From AG2 sp036493735 (GTDB taxonomy: Bacteria; Gemmatimonadota; Gemmatimonadetes; Gemmatimonadales; Gemmatimonadaceae): a DNA stretch of 64,000 bases. Location of the stretch: contig DASXPH010000051.1 of NCBI GenBank assembly GCA_036493735.1, forward strand, positions 1 through 64,000. Reading direction: 5' to 3'. Under the pieces are notes generated by a model that did not search any database, had not been told where the DNA came from, and worked only from the letters and a program-made list of their open reading frames with translations. Below are positions 17,357 through 25,810 of this stretch, one piece after another; position 1 is the first letter of the stretch; every line of letters begins with the position of its first letter. Position numbers and translations under genes: made by a program.

Positions 17357-18040
17357 TCAGGATGACGTTCGCTTCAGCTCGAATACGCCAATTCCGCGGT
17401 CATCGTCACCGTCGTCGACCGACCATCTCGTCATCGCCAGCGACCATCCGTGCCCATCGAGTGTCTCGAGGAATCGAACGCTCGACGAGCGAAATGGATC
17501 GGACAGCAAGAGGCGTCCGCCGGGCGCGAGATTCGTCTCGAAAATGTGCCGCAGATGTGGCTGCGCGGCCTCGGCGTACATGATGTCCGCGCCGATGATC
17601 CAATCATATCGCGTATCGTCGCTCCAGGCAGCCCAGTCGACGACACGGTAGTCGATACCGGAGGCGCGATTGCGCTCGCCGTTCGCGCGACAGAGCGACA
17701 TCGAGACCTCCTGACGATCCGTCTGCGTGACGTGAGCGCCCAAGCTGGAGGCGACGATCCCGGGGAGGCCAGTCCCCGCTCCGAGCTCGAGGACGCGCCC
17801 CCCGCGTAGCTCCGCCGCCCGTGCGGCGATCTCATGGGCCAGCACGATCGATGACGACCAGAGGGCGATGCCGAGCGGAATCCGGTCTTGGGCTTCCGAG
17901 AGGAACTGCTGCTCCTCCCAGAAGCCGACCAACGTGCCGGTATGCAGAACGCTCCATTCCCGTCCGCCGACACGCAGCCGGTATTCTTCCAGCTCCATTT
18001 CGCCTGCGGGAGTCGAGATCCGCTCAGTCACGCCAACCAT
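17357..18040 (-). CDS. Methyltransferase of the Methyltransf_16 (METTL21/Nnt1-like) family
   Basis: 227 aa. LGIALWSSSIVLAHEIAAR before motif I VLELGAGTGLPG is characteristic of the Methyltransf_16 group, whose members methylate lysine residues or small N-heterocycles. DWIIGADIMY corresponds to the D/E-x-x-Y substrate motif region. Converges with the receiver gene (20-base gap) and is divergent from the Gfo/Idh gene at 18215. Confidence 0.85.
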   Translation of the reverse strand: MVGVTERISTPAGEMELEEYRLRVGGREWSVLHTGTLVGFWEEQQFLSEAQDRIPLGIALWSSSIVLAHEIAARAAELRGGRVLELGAGTGLPGIVASSLGAHVTQTDRQEVSMSLCRANGERNRASGIDYRVVDWAAWSDDTRYDWIIGADIMYAEAAQPHLRHIFETNLAPGGRLLLSDPFRSSSVRFLETLDGHGWSLAMTRWSVDDGDDDRGIGVFELKRTSS

Positions 18041-18214
18041 TCATATCCGAGTCTGCTCGCTGTTCAGAGTCGTTCGTCTGGAACCACGGATTCCAATGCT
18101 CTGACGTTACCCAGGGAGGGCGCGCCGTGGTACGATTGACTTCCCGCCCCCGATTGCGCTCAGCCCGCTCCGGAAATAACTCTCACTCATTCCGCTGACC
18201 GGAGCTCCGACACG

Positions 18215-19552
18215 ATGCCTAACGACGATCCGATAACCCGCCGCACCTTCGTCGGTGAAGTCGCCTCGACGACGGCCGCCTTCACCATCGTCCCCTCGCA
18301 CGTCCTCGGCAGGCGCCACGTCGCGCCGAGCGACAAGCTCAATGTCGCCTGCATCGGCGTCGGCGGGATGGGCGCCACCGACGTACGCGGTATGGGCGCG
18401 ATCGAGAACATCTACGCGCTCTGCGACGTCGACCAGAAGAATGCGGCCGACAGCTTCAATGCGTTCCCCAAGGCCAAGCACTACAAGGACTACCGCGAGA
18501 TGCTGGACAAGGAAGGCAAGAGCATCGACGCCGTCACCGTGTCCACGCCGGACCATTCGCACGCGATGGCGGCGATCATGGCGCTCCGCGCCGGAAAGCA
18601 CGTCTACACCCAGAAGCCGCTGACGCGCACCATCTGGGAAGCGCGGCAGCTCTCGGCCGAGGCGGCGCGCCGGCCGAAGCAGGCAACGCAGATGGGCAAT
18701 CAGGGGCACGCGGGTGAAGGGACGCGGCAGATCCGCGAGTGGATCGAGGCCGGCGTCATAGGCAATGTCCACACCGTCGAGCTCTGGACGAACCGTCCGA
18801 TCTGGCCGCAGGGCATGCTGCGTCCAACGGAGATGCACCACGTCCCCTCCACGCTCGATTGGGAACTCTGGCTGGGCCCGGCTCAGCCGCGGCCGTACCA
18901 TCCGGGGTACGCGCCATTCAACTGGCGCGGCTACTGGGATTTCGGCACAGGCGCGTTAGGCGACATGGCGTGCCATATCATGGACGCGTGCTTCTGGACG
19001 CTGCAGCTGCACTACCCCTCGCGCGTCACCGCCGAGACGTCGCAGCTCTTTCCCGAGACGGCGCCAAAGGCGTCGCGCATCACCTACGAGTTCCCTGCCA
19101 TTCCGGGGCGCGGGCCCGTCACGGTCTTCTGGCGCGACGGGGGCATCGTTCCGCCGAAGCCTAACGACTGGACGTGGGAGCGTCCGTGGCCCTTCGATTC
19201 GAGCGGCCAGCTCTGGATTGGCGACAAGGGCACGCTCGTCGCCGGCACATATGGCGAGAATCCGCATCTCTCCGACGAGCGAAAGAACACCGAGCTGATG
19301 GCCAGTCCGCCGCCGATCAAGTATCCTCGGGTGAAGAGCGTTTACCAGGAATGGGTCGATGCGATTCGCGCCGGCACGCAGCCGGGCTCGAACTTCCCCG
19401 GCCACGCCGCCCCGCTGACCGAGATGGTGTTGTTAGGCAACCTCGCGCTCAAGCTCGGCCGGGTCGACCTCAATCCAGCGAATGGATCATTCGGATCGTC
19501 CGTTCCCGACGATCTGATCAAACCGGAGTATCGCGAGGGTTGGAAGCTGTAG
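18215..19552 (+). CDS. Gfo/Idh/MocA family oxidoreductase, Tat-exported
   Basis: 445 aa. Tat signal ITRRTFVGEVAS at the N-terminus, then Rossmann motif CIGVGGMG, YTQKPLT in place of the usual EKP motif and the C-terminal beta-sheet domain with WRGYWDFGTGALGDMACH. This subgroup of NAD-linked sugar oxidoreductases is exported folded with bound cofactor. Divergent from the next sugar genes but clearly part of the 18-24 kb sugar-oxidation cluster. Probable substrates are sugars or inositols (inference). Confidence 0.92.
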   Translation: MPNDDPITRRTFVGEVASTTAAFTIVPSHVLGRRHVAPSDKLNVACIGVGGMGATDVRGMGAIENIYALCDVDQKNAADSFNAFPKAKHYKDYREMLDKEGKSIDAVTVSTPDHSHAMAAIMALRAGKHVYTQKPLTRTIWEARQLSAEAARRPKQATQMGNQGHAGEGTRQIREWIEAGVIGNVHTVELWTNRPIWPQGMLRPTEMHHVPSTLDWELWLGPAQPRPYHPGYAPFNWRGYWDFGTGALGDMACHIMDACFWTLQLHYPSRVTAETSQLFPETAPKASRITYEFPAIPGRGPVTVFWRDGGIVPPKPNDWTWERPWPFDSSGQLWIGDKGTLVAGTYGENPHLSDERKNTELMASPPPIKYPRVKSVYQEWVDAIRAGTQPGSNFPGHAAPLTEMVLLGNLALKLGRVDLNPANGSFGSSVPDDLIKPEYREGWKL

Positions 19553-19622
19553 CGGTAGCGGGTAGAGGGTTGCGGGTAGAGGGTTGAGCAACCCGCAACC
19601 CTACCCTCTACCCTCTGCCCTT
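19553..19622. repeat. Heptamer inverted-repeat block (GGGTAGA/TACCCTC)
   Basis: CGGTAGC, GGGTAGA, GGGTTGC, GGGTAGA, GGGTTGA from 19553 to 19587, then GCAACCC twice, TACCCTC twice and TGCCC to 19620. The right arm lies within the last codons of the convergent Gfo/Idh gene (stop 19608-19610). Works as a bidirectional hairpin between two convergent genes. Confidence 0.9.
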
Positions 19623-20858
19623 CCACTCTCCCTTCGCCACCGCCGGCACAAACTGGTCGATTCCTTTCGGCGGGAATGAAAGCGTCTTCCCCTGCTCGGC
19701 GCTCTGATAGGCGGTCATCAGCATCTTCACTACCTCGACGCCGTCGTCGAAGGTGAGCCGCGGCTCCTCTTTTCCCTGGAACACGCGGCAGAAATGCCGG
19801 TCCTCGGCCTCGTAGCCGTAGGCGACCGCTTCGTTAGGCACGACGGGCATCAAACCCATCTCGGCGTTCTGCTTCTCCACCAGGTCCTCGCCCGCCTTGC
19901 CCTTCACCTCGCGGCTGAAGAAGAGATTGAGTCCGGTGTCGAGCGAGTTCCACTGCATCGAGTACTCCGGTCCGAGAAGCTCGGCGGAGAGCCGCAGGCC
20001 GGCGCCGACGAAGCTCCACGACGTGGATGCCTCGCCTAACGCCACCGTTCCTTCATTGGTCTCGAACTCGATGACGACGTTGGCGAAGTCCTCGCTTGGC
20101 GCCTTCGTGTAGTCGACATCGTTGCCCATCTGCTTCTTGAGCTTGGCCGCGTAATGCGGGCGCGTCCACTTGAGGCTTCCAATGTGCCCGGTGACGCGAA
20201 GCGGCTTCACCGTCGACAATGGCTCCCCCGGCCGCGTGAGCAGGTGCCTGACGACAAGCACCGAGTGACACATCATGTCGTTGAGCACACCGCCGCCCTG
20301 GAGCTTTCCCTGCCAGAACCAGGGTGCGTGCGGGCCGCTATGCTCCTCTGCGGCGCGAGCCAGATAGGGCCTGCCGGTCGTCGCCGCGCCGCGCGCCCAG
20401 AGGAGCGCCCGGCCGCGCTCGACGTGCGGCGCGAAGATCTGATCCTCGAGGTACCCGTGCGCGAGACCGATGCTCTTCACGAGCTCCGTCAGTCGCTTCG
20501 CCTCGGCAACGTTCCGCGCGAGTGGCTTCTCACAGGCGATCCCCTTGAGGTCACCCTTCCCACTCTTCACCGCCTGGACGATCTCCTCGACATTCTCGAT
20601 GCGAGCCTGGTTCGGCCCCGTGAGCCAGATCGCGTCGATGTCCCTATCCGCGACCATGTCGGTGATCGTCCTGTACGGCTTGCAGTCGCCGACGTCCAAC
20701 TGCTTCGCGTACGTGGCCGCCGCGGCGGCGTTCTTCTTGTTTGGACTCCAGACGCCGCGCACGTCGCCATCGCGGACTCCTGTCCAACCGAGCATGTGAA
20801 ACTTCGCGTTGAAGCCAGAGCCGATGAATCCAACACCTAACGGGAAAGTGGAGGGCAT
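19608..20858 (-). CDS. Gfo/Idh/MocA family oxidoreductase, cytoplasmic
   Basis: The ATG at 20858 puts the Rossmann motif GVGFIGSGFNA at the N-terminus with no export signal; a longer reading to 20927 crosses a hairpin and is unlikely. GIACEKPLARN is the canonical EKP motif with catalytic Lys. 416 aa. It would reduce or oxidise a keto-sugar inside the cell, complementing the exported dehydrogenases of the cluster. Its last codons are built from the heptamer repeat. Confidence 0.9.
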   Translation of the reverse strand: MPSTFPLGVGFIGSGFNAKFHMLGWTGVRDGDVRGVWSPNKKNAAAAATYAKQLDVGDCKPYRTITDMVADRDIDAIWLTGPNQARIENVEEIVQAVKSGKGDLKGIACEKPLARNVAEAKRLTELVKSIGLAHGYLEDQIFAPHVERGRALLWARGAATTGRPYLARAAEEHSGPHAPWFWQGKLQGGGVLNDMMCHSVLVVRHLLTRPGEPLSTVKPLRVTGHIGSLKWTRPHYAAKLKKQMGNDVDYTKAPSEDFANVVIEFETNEGTVALGEASTSWSFVGAGLRLSAELLGPEYSMQWNSLDTGLNLFFSREVKGKAGEDLVEKQNAEMGLMPVVPNEAVAYGYEAEDRHFCRVFQGKEEPRLTFDDGVEVVKMLMTAYQSAEQGKTLSFPPKGIDQFVPAVAKGEWKGRG

Positions 20859-20905
20859 TTGCGGGACGAGGTGTATGTTGCTGTCGGGAGCGCAAGCGAC
20901 CGACG

Positions 20906-20947
20906 GAGCTACTGATGCTGCGCGCAAGCGCGCAGCATCAGTAGCTC
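20906..20947 (-). terminator. Perfect 20-bp hairpin between two sugar genes
   Basis: 20906-20925 and 20928-20947 are perfect reverse complements with only AA between. It covers the last nine bases of the gene ending at 20938. No U-run follows on the minus strand, so it may pause or process the transcript, or protect its 3' end, rather than be a classical terminator. Confidence 0.6.
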
Positions 20948-21540
20948 ACGCCCAGCTTCTTCAGCGCTTCCGGAGGGCAACCGTTCCACGCGGGGAGCGC
21001 GACGTTGCCCTTGTACTGCACGTCCTGCCAACCGATCTGGGTCGAGAAGAAGCCGGACGCAGTGAGGTCGCGAAAGCCGCTGAAGAAGCGCACGCCGGGA
21101 CTCATCCCGGGCTTCGCCTTGCGCGGCCACGCGATGTCGTCGAGCACCTGTCGGCGCTGGGCGTCGCTCGCGCCGACGAATGACTTGCCGAAGCGATGCT
21201 GGCACTCGTTGTCGATCCAGGCGAGGCCGCCGCGCATCGCGACTTTACTCTCCGGCGACGCCTCCCGGTCCGACATCAGGAAGTCGATGAACTCCGGGAC
21301 CTTCGCTTCCGTTGCGCTGCCCGAGCGTTCGTCGCGCGGGATGATGTAGTCGACGAGAAGCCTGACGGTCGACCACTCATGGGCATTGAAGAAGGTGGGC
21401 GCCGCAACGACGGTGCCATCCTCCAATCGCGCGACTGCACGGGTGACGCGCTCGAGGTGGTCGACTTTCACCCCGAGTGAAGAGGCGAGGGAGGCAATGC
21501 CGATCGCCTTCAGCGCATCACGACGGTTGATATCAGACAT
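20938..21540 (-). CDS. Gluconate 2-dehydrogenase subunit 3 family protein, Tat-exported
   Basis: 200 aa. Tat signal NRRDALKAIGIASLASSLG, then the subunit-3 domain (FFNAHEWSTVRLLVDYIIPRD, VPEFIDFLMSD, FFSGFRDLTASGFF). Such proteins are the small subunit of membrane-associated FAD sugar dehydrogenases, including LacC-like 3-dehydrogenases. It abuts the GMC gene (start at 21540, GMC stop at 21541) but lies downstream of it in the same transcript. Needed for export or electron transfer of the large subunit. Confidence 0.9.
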   Translation of the reverse strand: MSDINRRDALKAIGIASLASSLGVKVDHLERVTRAVARLEDGTVVAAPTFFNAHEWSTVRLLVDYIIPRDERSGSATEAKVPEFIDFLMSDREASPESKVAMRGGLAWIDNECQHRFGKSFVGASDAQRRQVLDDIAWPRKAKPGMSPGVRFFSGFRDLTASGFFSTQIGWQDVQYKGNVALPAWNGCPPEALKKLGVSY

Positions 21541-23211
21541 TTAAATCGCGCCCTCTTTCCGCTGACTCGCGATGAAATCCGACGTGCGCCACGACAGCGC
21601 GAGGATCGTCCACGTCGGATTCTTGTCCGCCTGCGACACGAACGGACCGCCGTCCGTGACGAACAGGTTCTTACAATCGTGCGCCTGGCAGTTCGCGTTG
21701 ACCACCGAGGTCTTCGGGTCGCCACCCATCCGGGTGCCGCCAAGCTCGTGGATGATCTGGCCGCCGGTCGAGATGTTGTAGCCCTGCTCTTTCGTCGGCA
21801 TTGGCGAGAAGATTTGCCCGCCCATTTCCGTGATCAGCGCACGGAAGGTCTCGTGCATGTGCTTCACCTGGTTGAACTCGTGCTCGGTCCAGCCCCAGTG
21901 GAAGCGCGACACGGGAATGCCCCAGCGATCGACGACGGTCGGATCGATCTCCATGTACGAGTCGTCGTTCGGGATCATTTCGCCGCGTCCCGAGAAGCCA
22001 ATCGTCGCGCCGTAGTACTTGCGGTAATCCTCCTTCAGCTGCTTGCCGTAGCCGCCGCCCTGGTAGCGGTCGATGCCGCCCATGAATCCGGCGCTCGGTG
22101 CGTACAACCCGCCCCAGACTTCGATGTGATACCCGCGGGGGAAGTCGAGCTTCGAGTTGTCCAGCCACCACGGCATGTACAGGTGCATGCCACCGACGCC
22201 GTCCTCGTTATGCGGAACGTGGTCCATCATCGCCGGAATGAAGCCGGCGAGGTCGGTGCCAGTCGTATCGGTGATGTATTTGCCGACCGTGCCGCTGGAG
22301 TTCGCGAGACCCTGTGGAAAGAGCGACGACTTGGAGTTGAGCAGGATCCGCGACGACTCCAGCGCGCTCGCCGCGAGCACGACGATGCGCGCCTCGACGT
22401 GCTTGTCGGTGCCGGTCGTCTTGTCGATATAAGAAACGCCGGTCGCGAGACCGTCTTTCCCAACAGTAACCTCGCGCGCCATCGCGTTCGTGATGAGGGT
22501 CAGGCGCTTCGTCGCCAACGCCGGCGCAATCAGGACGTCGGGGCTCGAGAAGTTCGCCTTGACGCTGCAGCCCCGATTGCACTGGCCGCAGTAGTGGCAG
22601 CCAGCGCGTCCATTCAAAGGTTGAGTAAGAATGGAAAGTCGAGCGGGTATACACGTGACGTTCAACTTGTCCGAGGCTTTCTTGACGAGCAGCTCGTAGC
22701 AGCGCGGCCTCGGCGGCGGAAGGAAGATGCCATTCGGCTCGTTGGGCAGGTTCTCGTGGCTTCCGAACAGCCCGACGAGTCGGTCCACGCGGTCGTAGTA
22801 CGGCGCGACGTCCTCGTAGCCGATCGGCCAGTCGTCGCCGAGCCCATCGCGTGACTTCGCCTTGAAGTCGCGCGGCCCGAAACGAAGCGAGATGCGGCCC
22901 CAGTGATTCGTGCGTCCACCGAGCATGCGCGCGCGCCACCACATGAACTTCGAGCCCGGTGCCACCGTATATGGCTCGCCCTCGATCTCCCACCCGCCGT
23001 CGCAGGCGTCGAACTCCCCGAAGGGCCGCTCCCTGGTGGACGCGCCGCGTCGTGGTGACGCGTAGGCCGGCATGAGCATCTTCGAATCACGCGACGCGAA
23101 GAAGGATGGCCCGGCTTCCAGGATCACGACATTCGCGCCGGCCTTCGTGAGCGCGTAGGCAGCCATGCCGCCGCCTGCCCCCGAACCTACAATACAGACG
23201 TCATACGCCAT
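21541..23211 (-). CDS. GMC family FAD oxidoreductase (sugar dehydrogenase large subunit)
   Basis: 556 aa. FAD-binding GSGAGGGMAAYALTKAG at residues 9-25, cysteine-rich CHYCGQCNRGC in the middle typical of the gluconate/LacA-type subgroup, and C-terminal GGTRMGGDP plus NPTWTILALS. No own signal peptide, as expected if exported together with the Tat-bearing subunit 3. The dedicated cytochrome c subunit is not in the window. Confidence 0.92.
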   Translation of the reverse strand: MAYDVCIVGSGAGGGMAAYALTKAGANVVILEAGPSFFASRDSKMLMPAYASPRRGASTRERPFGEFDACDGGWEIEGEPYTVAPGSKFMWWRARMLGGRTNHWGRISLRFGPRDFKAKSRDGLGDDWPIGYEDVAPYYDRVDRLVGLFGSHENLPNEPNGIFLPPPRPRCYELLVKKASDKLNVTCIPARLSILTQPLNGRAGCHYCGQCNRGCSVKANFSSPDVLIAPALATKRLTLITNAMAREVTVGKDGLATGVSYIDKTTGTDKHVEARIVVLAASALESSRILLNSKSSLFPQGLANSSGTVGKYITDTTGTDLAGFIPAMMDHVPHNEDGVGGMHLYMPWWLDNSKLDFPRGYHIEVWGGLYAPSAGFMGGIDRYQGGGYGKQLKEDYRKYYGATIGFSGRGEMIPNDDSYMEIDPTVVDRWGIPVSRFHWGWTEHEFNQVKHMHETFRALITEMGGQIFSPMPTKEQGYNISTGGQIIHELGGTRMGGDPKTSVVNANCQAHDCKNLFVTDGGPFVSQADKNPTWTILALSWRTSDFIASQRKEGAI

Positions 23212-23227
23212 TACGAATCCTCGACGG

Positions 23228-24097
23228 TCAGTAGTTCATCTTCTCCAGGTACGCGAAGCTCGTCTTCACCGAACCGAATGGATCCGCGAGCGTGGTGGCA
23301 TCGTCGCGCTCGACGAACGCGTGCGCGATATGCGAGCCGTGCTCGGCGTCGTACGTGAAGATCCGCGGGAAATCGATCGTGCCCTGTCCAACGTCGGCCA
23401 TGCTTCGCGCCGGCGCGGCGGTCGCGTCCTTCACGTGCACCATCGTGAAGCGGCCCGGGTACTTCTTGAAGTATGCAATTGGATCGGCGCCCCCTTTTAC
23501 CATCCAGTACAGATCCATCTCGTAGGTCACGAGCTTCGGATCCGTGTTCTTGAGTAGCGTGTCGAAGGGCAGCTCACCGCTCGGCGCCTTGAGCTCGTAG
23601 TCGTGATTGTGATACGCGAAGCGAAGACCCGCCTTGCTTGCCGCCTCGCCTGCCTTATTGAAGTCGTCGGCGACAGCCTTGAAGCCGCCGGGCCGCGTGC
23701 GCAGCTCCTCGGGCGTCCACGCGACGGTCACGAACTGATGGCCGACCGTCTTGGCGTCGTCGAGCGTTTGCTGCCAGGCATTCCAGTCCGTCGGGTAGCC
23801 GACGTGCGACGACGGCGACGAGAGGTGGTTCTTCTCGAGAATCTCGTGGATCTCGTGAGGCTTTCGCCCGTAGTATCCGGCAAACTCCACCTCGCGATAT
23901 CCGATCTCGGCGACGTGCGCGAGGGTACCGGGCAAGTCCTTCTCCATCTGGTTGCGCAGCGTGTACAACTGGAGGCCAACTCGCTTCAGGCGGCGGCGCG
24001 GGGCGAGGATGAATCCCTCCGGTTTCTTCGCCGCCAGTGCCGCGGCCGTTATGCCCAGCGTCGCAAGAAAGCTGCGTCGGTCCTGTGAGTTCGACAT
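23228..24097 (-). CDS. Sugar phosphate isomerase/epimerase-like TIM barrel, Tat-exported
   Basis: The ATG at 24097 gives a Tat signal (DRRSFLATLGITAAALAA). The body matches AP_endonuc_2/xylose-isomerase-like barrels: GLQLYTLRNQMEKDLPGT, YREVEFAGYYGR, FAYHNHDYE and MVHVKDATA with likely metal ligands. 289 aa. It lies 16 bases upstream of the GMC gene on the same strand, so isomerase, GMC and subunit 3 form one transcript. Periplasmic keto-sugar epimerase or lyase role inferred. Confidence 0.88.
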   Translation of the reverse strand: MSNSQDRRSFLATLGITAAALAAKKPEGFILAPRRRLKRVGLQLYTLRNQMEKDLPGTLAHVAEIGYREVEFAGYYGRKPHEIHEILEKNHLSSPSSHVGYPTDWNAWQQTLDDAKTVGHQFVTVAWTPEELRTRPGGFKAVADDFNKAGEAASKAGLRFAYHNHDYELKAPSGELPFDTLLKNTDPKLVTYEMDLYWMVKGGADPIAYFKKYPGRFTMVHVKDATAAPARSMADVGQGTIDFPRIFTYDAEHGSHIAHAFVERDDATTLADPFGSVKTSFAYLEKMNY

Positions 24098-24163
24098 GAT
24101 TGCGCCATCGGTGAAAGAGTGGCGCAAACATGAAGCTGGCACGGCCGGGAGGCAACCCGCGGG

Positions 24164-24553
24164 TCAGTGCGGTGTCGTAATGCCCTGCTCGAGGCGCGGG
24201 ATCGCAGTGGCGACCGTGGGCGCGTTCACCGCTTGCGTCGGGACGGTCGGCGCCGTTCGCTCGACGAGGAGCTTCGCCGCGAAACGCTGTGCCTCGGAGA
24301 TCCGCTCCACCTCGAGGGCGATCGCGTCGATCGACCGGGCGAGCTCGTCGTACCGCACCTCGGTGACGATCGAGGGAATCTCGATTCGATCGCGGAAAGC
24401 ACGCTTCACCGCTCGCCGGGCTCCGAAGTGGGCCCCGAGCCATGCGCTGACGAATCCGACAAAGAGCGCCACTCCGCCCGCAGCGAGGAGGATCATCGCG
24501 TCGCGATCGCGGAACTGTCCGTGAAAGATCGAGTGAAAGATCGACGACCACAT
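24164..24553 (-). CDS. Small membrane protein with coiled-coil tail, unknown function
   Basis: 129 aa. One membrane helix (LLAAGGVALFVGFVSAWLGA, about residues 21-40), a basic stretch, then a heptad-like helix ELARSIDAIALEVERISEAQ and a Pro/Thr-rich end. Probably a single-pass protein with a cytoplasmic or periplasmic coiled coil. Not recognised as a family. Confidence 0.65.
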   Translation of the reverse strand: MWSSIFHSIFHGQFRDRDAMILLAAGGVALFVGFVSAWLGAHFGARRAVKRAFRDRIEIPSIVTEVRYDELARSIDAIALEVERISEAQRFAAKLLVERTAPTVPTQAVNAPTVATAIPRLEQGITTPH

Positions 24554-24595
24554 GCGAGCGACCCTCGGCTGGTGACTGACGAGCGCACGATGGCG

Positions 24596-24615
24596 CCCGC
24601 CCTCCTACGGGCGGG
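24596..24615 (-). terminator. GC-rich hairpin downstream of the M23 gene
   Basis: CCCGCCC (24596-24602) pairs with GGGCGGG (24609-24615) around a six-base loop. It lies 24 bases past the peptidase stop; there is no U-tract, so the call is weak. Confidence 0.35.
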
Positions 24616-24639
24616 ACGCGCCCTTTGGATTCAACGCTC

Positions 24640-25341
24640 CTAGTCGCTTCCGCCCGACACAGCCTGTTGGAGCAACGGTCGCGGATCGATCGCCCTCCCC
24701 GTCCACCACAGCTTCACGTCCGTGGGATGTGCGATCGCGAAATGGAGGTGGGGCGCGTCCTCGGCGGCGTCCCCCGTACTCCCCACATAGCCAATGACGT
24801 CACCCTGCCGCAAGGGGAGACCATCGCGAAGGCCATCGGCGTAGTGATCCAGATGACCATACATGAGCACGAAGCGGTTGCTGGCATCGGCAGCGTAGAC
24901 CATGAGCCCGCCGTCGACACTGTTGTGCAGCTTCAAAACCCGGCCAGCCGAGGCCGAGAGCACCGGGGTGCCGCGCGGCGCCATGATGTCGAGCGCCTCG
25001 TGCTTTCGCGTCCCCCCACCGCGCAGCTCGTTGAAGGTGTCGCGAAGCTCCGAGGCCTTCACGCCGGGCACGGGGATGATGAGCTCACCGCTGAGCGTCG
25101 CGAGATCCGACGCCGTTGTCCCGGCCGCGGTGGTGTCCGACACATCGCCGTTCGCCGTCGACGTCCGCGGCGCTGTCGGCGGCGCCGGTACGGCCGCGGG
25201 AGCGCTGTCGGACCGCTGTGGCGCAGCGAGTACGACCGTCGTGTCGTGCGTGCTGTCCGCGGCGTGCTCGATGACGACCTTGCAGCCTAACGAGAGCGCC
25301 ACCAGTGGCAGCGCGATGGTCCAACCAGGGGATCTGGCCAT
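24640..25341 (-). CDS. M23-family metallopeptidase lipoprotein
   Basis: The ATG at 25341 (a TTG at 25356 is the only longer option) begins a lipoprotein signal with lipobox LSLGC. An Ala/Pro/Thr linker leads to the LytM domain: HEALDIMAPRGTPV supplies the H-x3-D zinc ligands and HLHFAI the H-x-H motif. Such enzymes cut peptidoglycan cross-links or activate other amidases at the outer membrane. The zinc motif looks complete, so activity is expected. Confidence 0.9.
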   Translation of the reverse strand: MARSPGWTIALPLVALSLGCKVVIEHAADSTHDTTVVLAAPQRSDSAPAAVPAPPTAPRTSTANGDVSDTTAAGTTASDLATLSGELIIPVPGVKASELRDTFNELRGGGTRKHEALDIMAPRGTPVLSASAGRVLKLHNSVDGGLMVYAADASNRFVLMYGHLDHYADGLRDGLPLRQGDVIGYVGSTGDAAEDAPHLHFAIAHPTDVKLWWTGRAIDPRPLLQQAVSGGSD

Positions 25342-25409
25342 CGGTCCTCGCAACAATCCATGTCCAGAGCGGACTTATGCGAGAATCGCGCCGGGCAGAG
25401 CCGTGGAGC

Positions 25410-25712
25410 TCAGCGTTCGAGCCCGGCCCTGTGCTCGCGTTGTTCGGTTTTCACTCCCTGTCGCGACTCCATGGCCGGGTGAGCGCCCTCGGGATGATGC
25501 CTGCGCGTGGACCTCACGCCAAGGGTGAACATGAGCACACCGACGACGAACATCACGATCCCCCACCACAGGTTGATGTTGATGTTCTGGGACTGCTGGT
25601 AAATCGCGCTGTTGCCGTTGGTGGCGAAGCCGTATCCGCCGATGATGATGCCTAACGCGGTGAATAGGCCGCCGATTGGAAGACGAAGGTCGAGGGAAGC
25701 GGAGCCAGACAT
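25410..25712 (-). CDS. Small two-helix membrane protein
   Basis: 100 aa with two membrane helices (LPIGGLFTALGIIIGGYGFA and IVMFVVGVLMFTLGV) joined by a polar loop rich in Asn and Gln, and a basic His/Arg-rich cytoplasmic tail. Typical of a conserved membrane protein often placed beside SSS symporters. Function unknown. Confidence 0.7.
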   Translation of the reverse strand: MSGSASLDLRLPIGGLFTALGIIIGGYGFATNGNSAIYQQSQNININLWWGIVMFVVGVLMFTLGVRSTRRHHPEGAHPAMESRQGVKTEQREHRAGLER

Positions 25713-25740
25713 GGTCGAGGATGGGACTGGGGAAACGTGA

Positions 25741-25807
25741 ATAGGGGGCTAGGGGATGGGGGCTAGGCCACGCGCAGCGATTCTCCGTGCCGGCCCTAAC
25801 CCCTAGA
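25741..25807. repeat. Heptamer inverted-repeat block (GGGGCTA/CCCTAAC)
   Basis: GGGGCTA, GGGGATG, GGGGCTA at 25745-25765, and CCCTAAC, CCCTAGA at 25794-25807, separated by 28 bases. Fills the gap between the symporter stop and the small membrane gene. Confidence 0.8.
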
Positions 25808-25810
25808 CCC

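Noticed and set aside
20906..20947. Terminal inverted repeat of an insertion sequence
   Set aside because: No transposase or second copy bordering any segment; arms are adjacent, so it is a hairpin.
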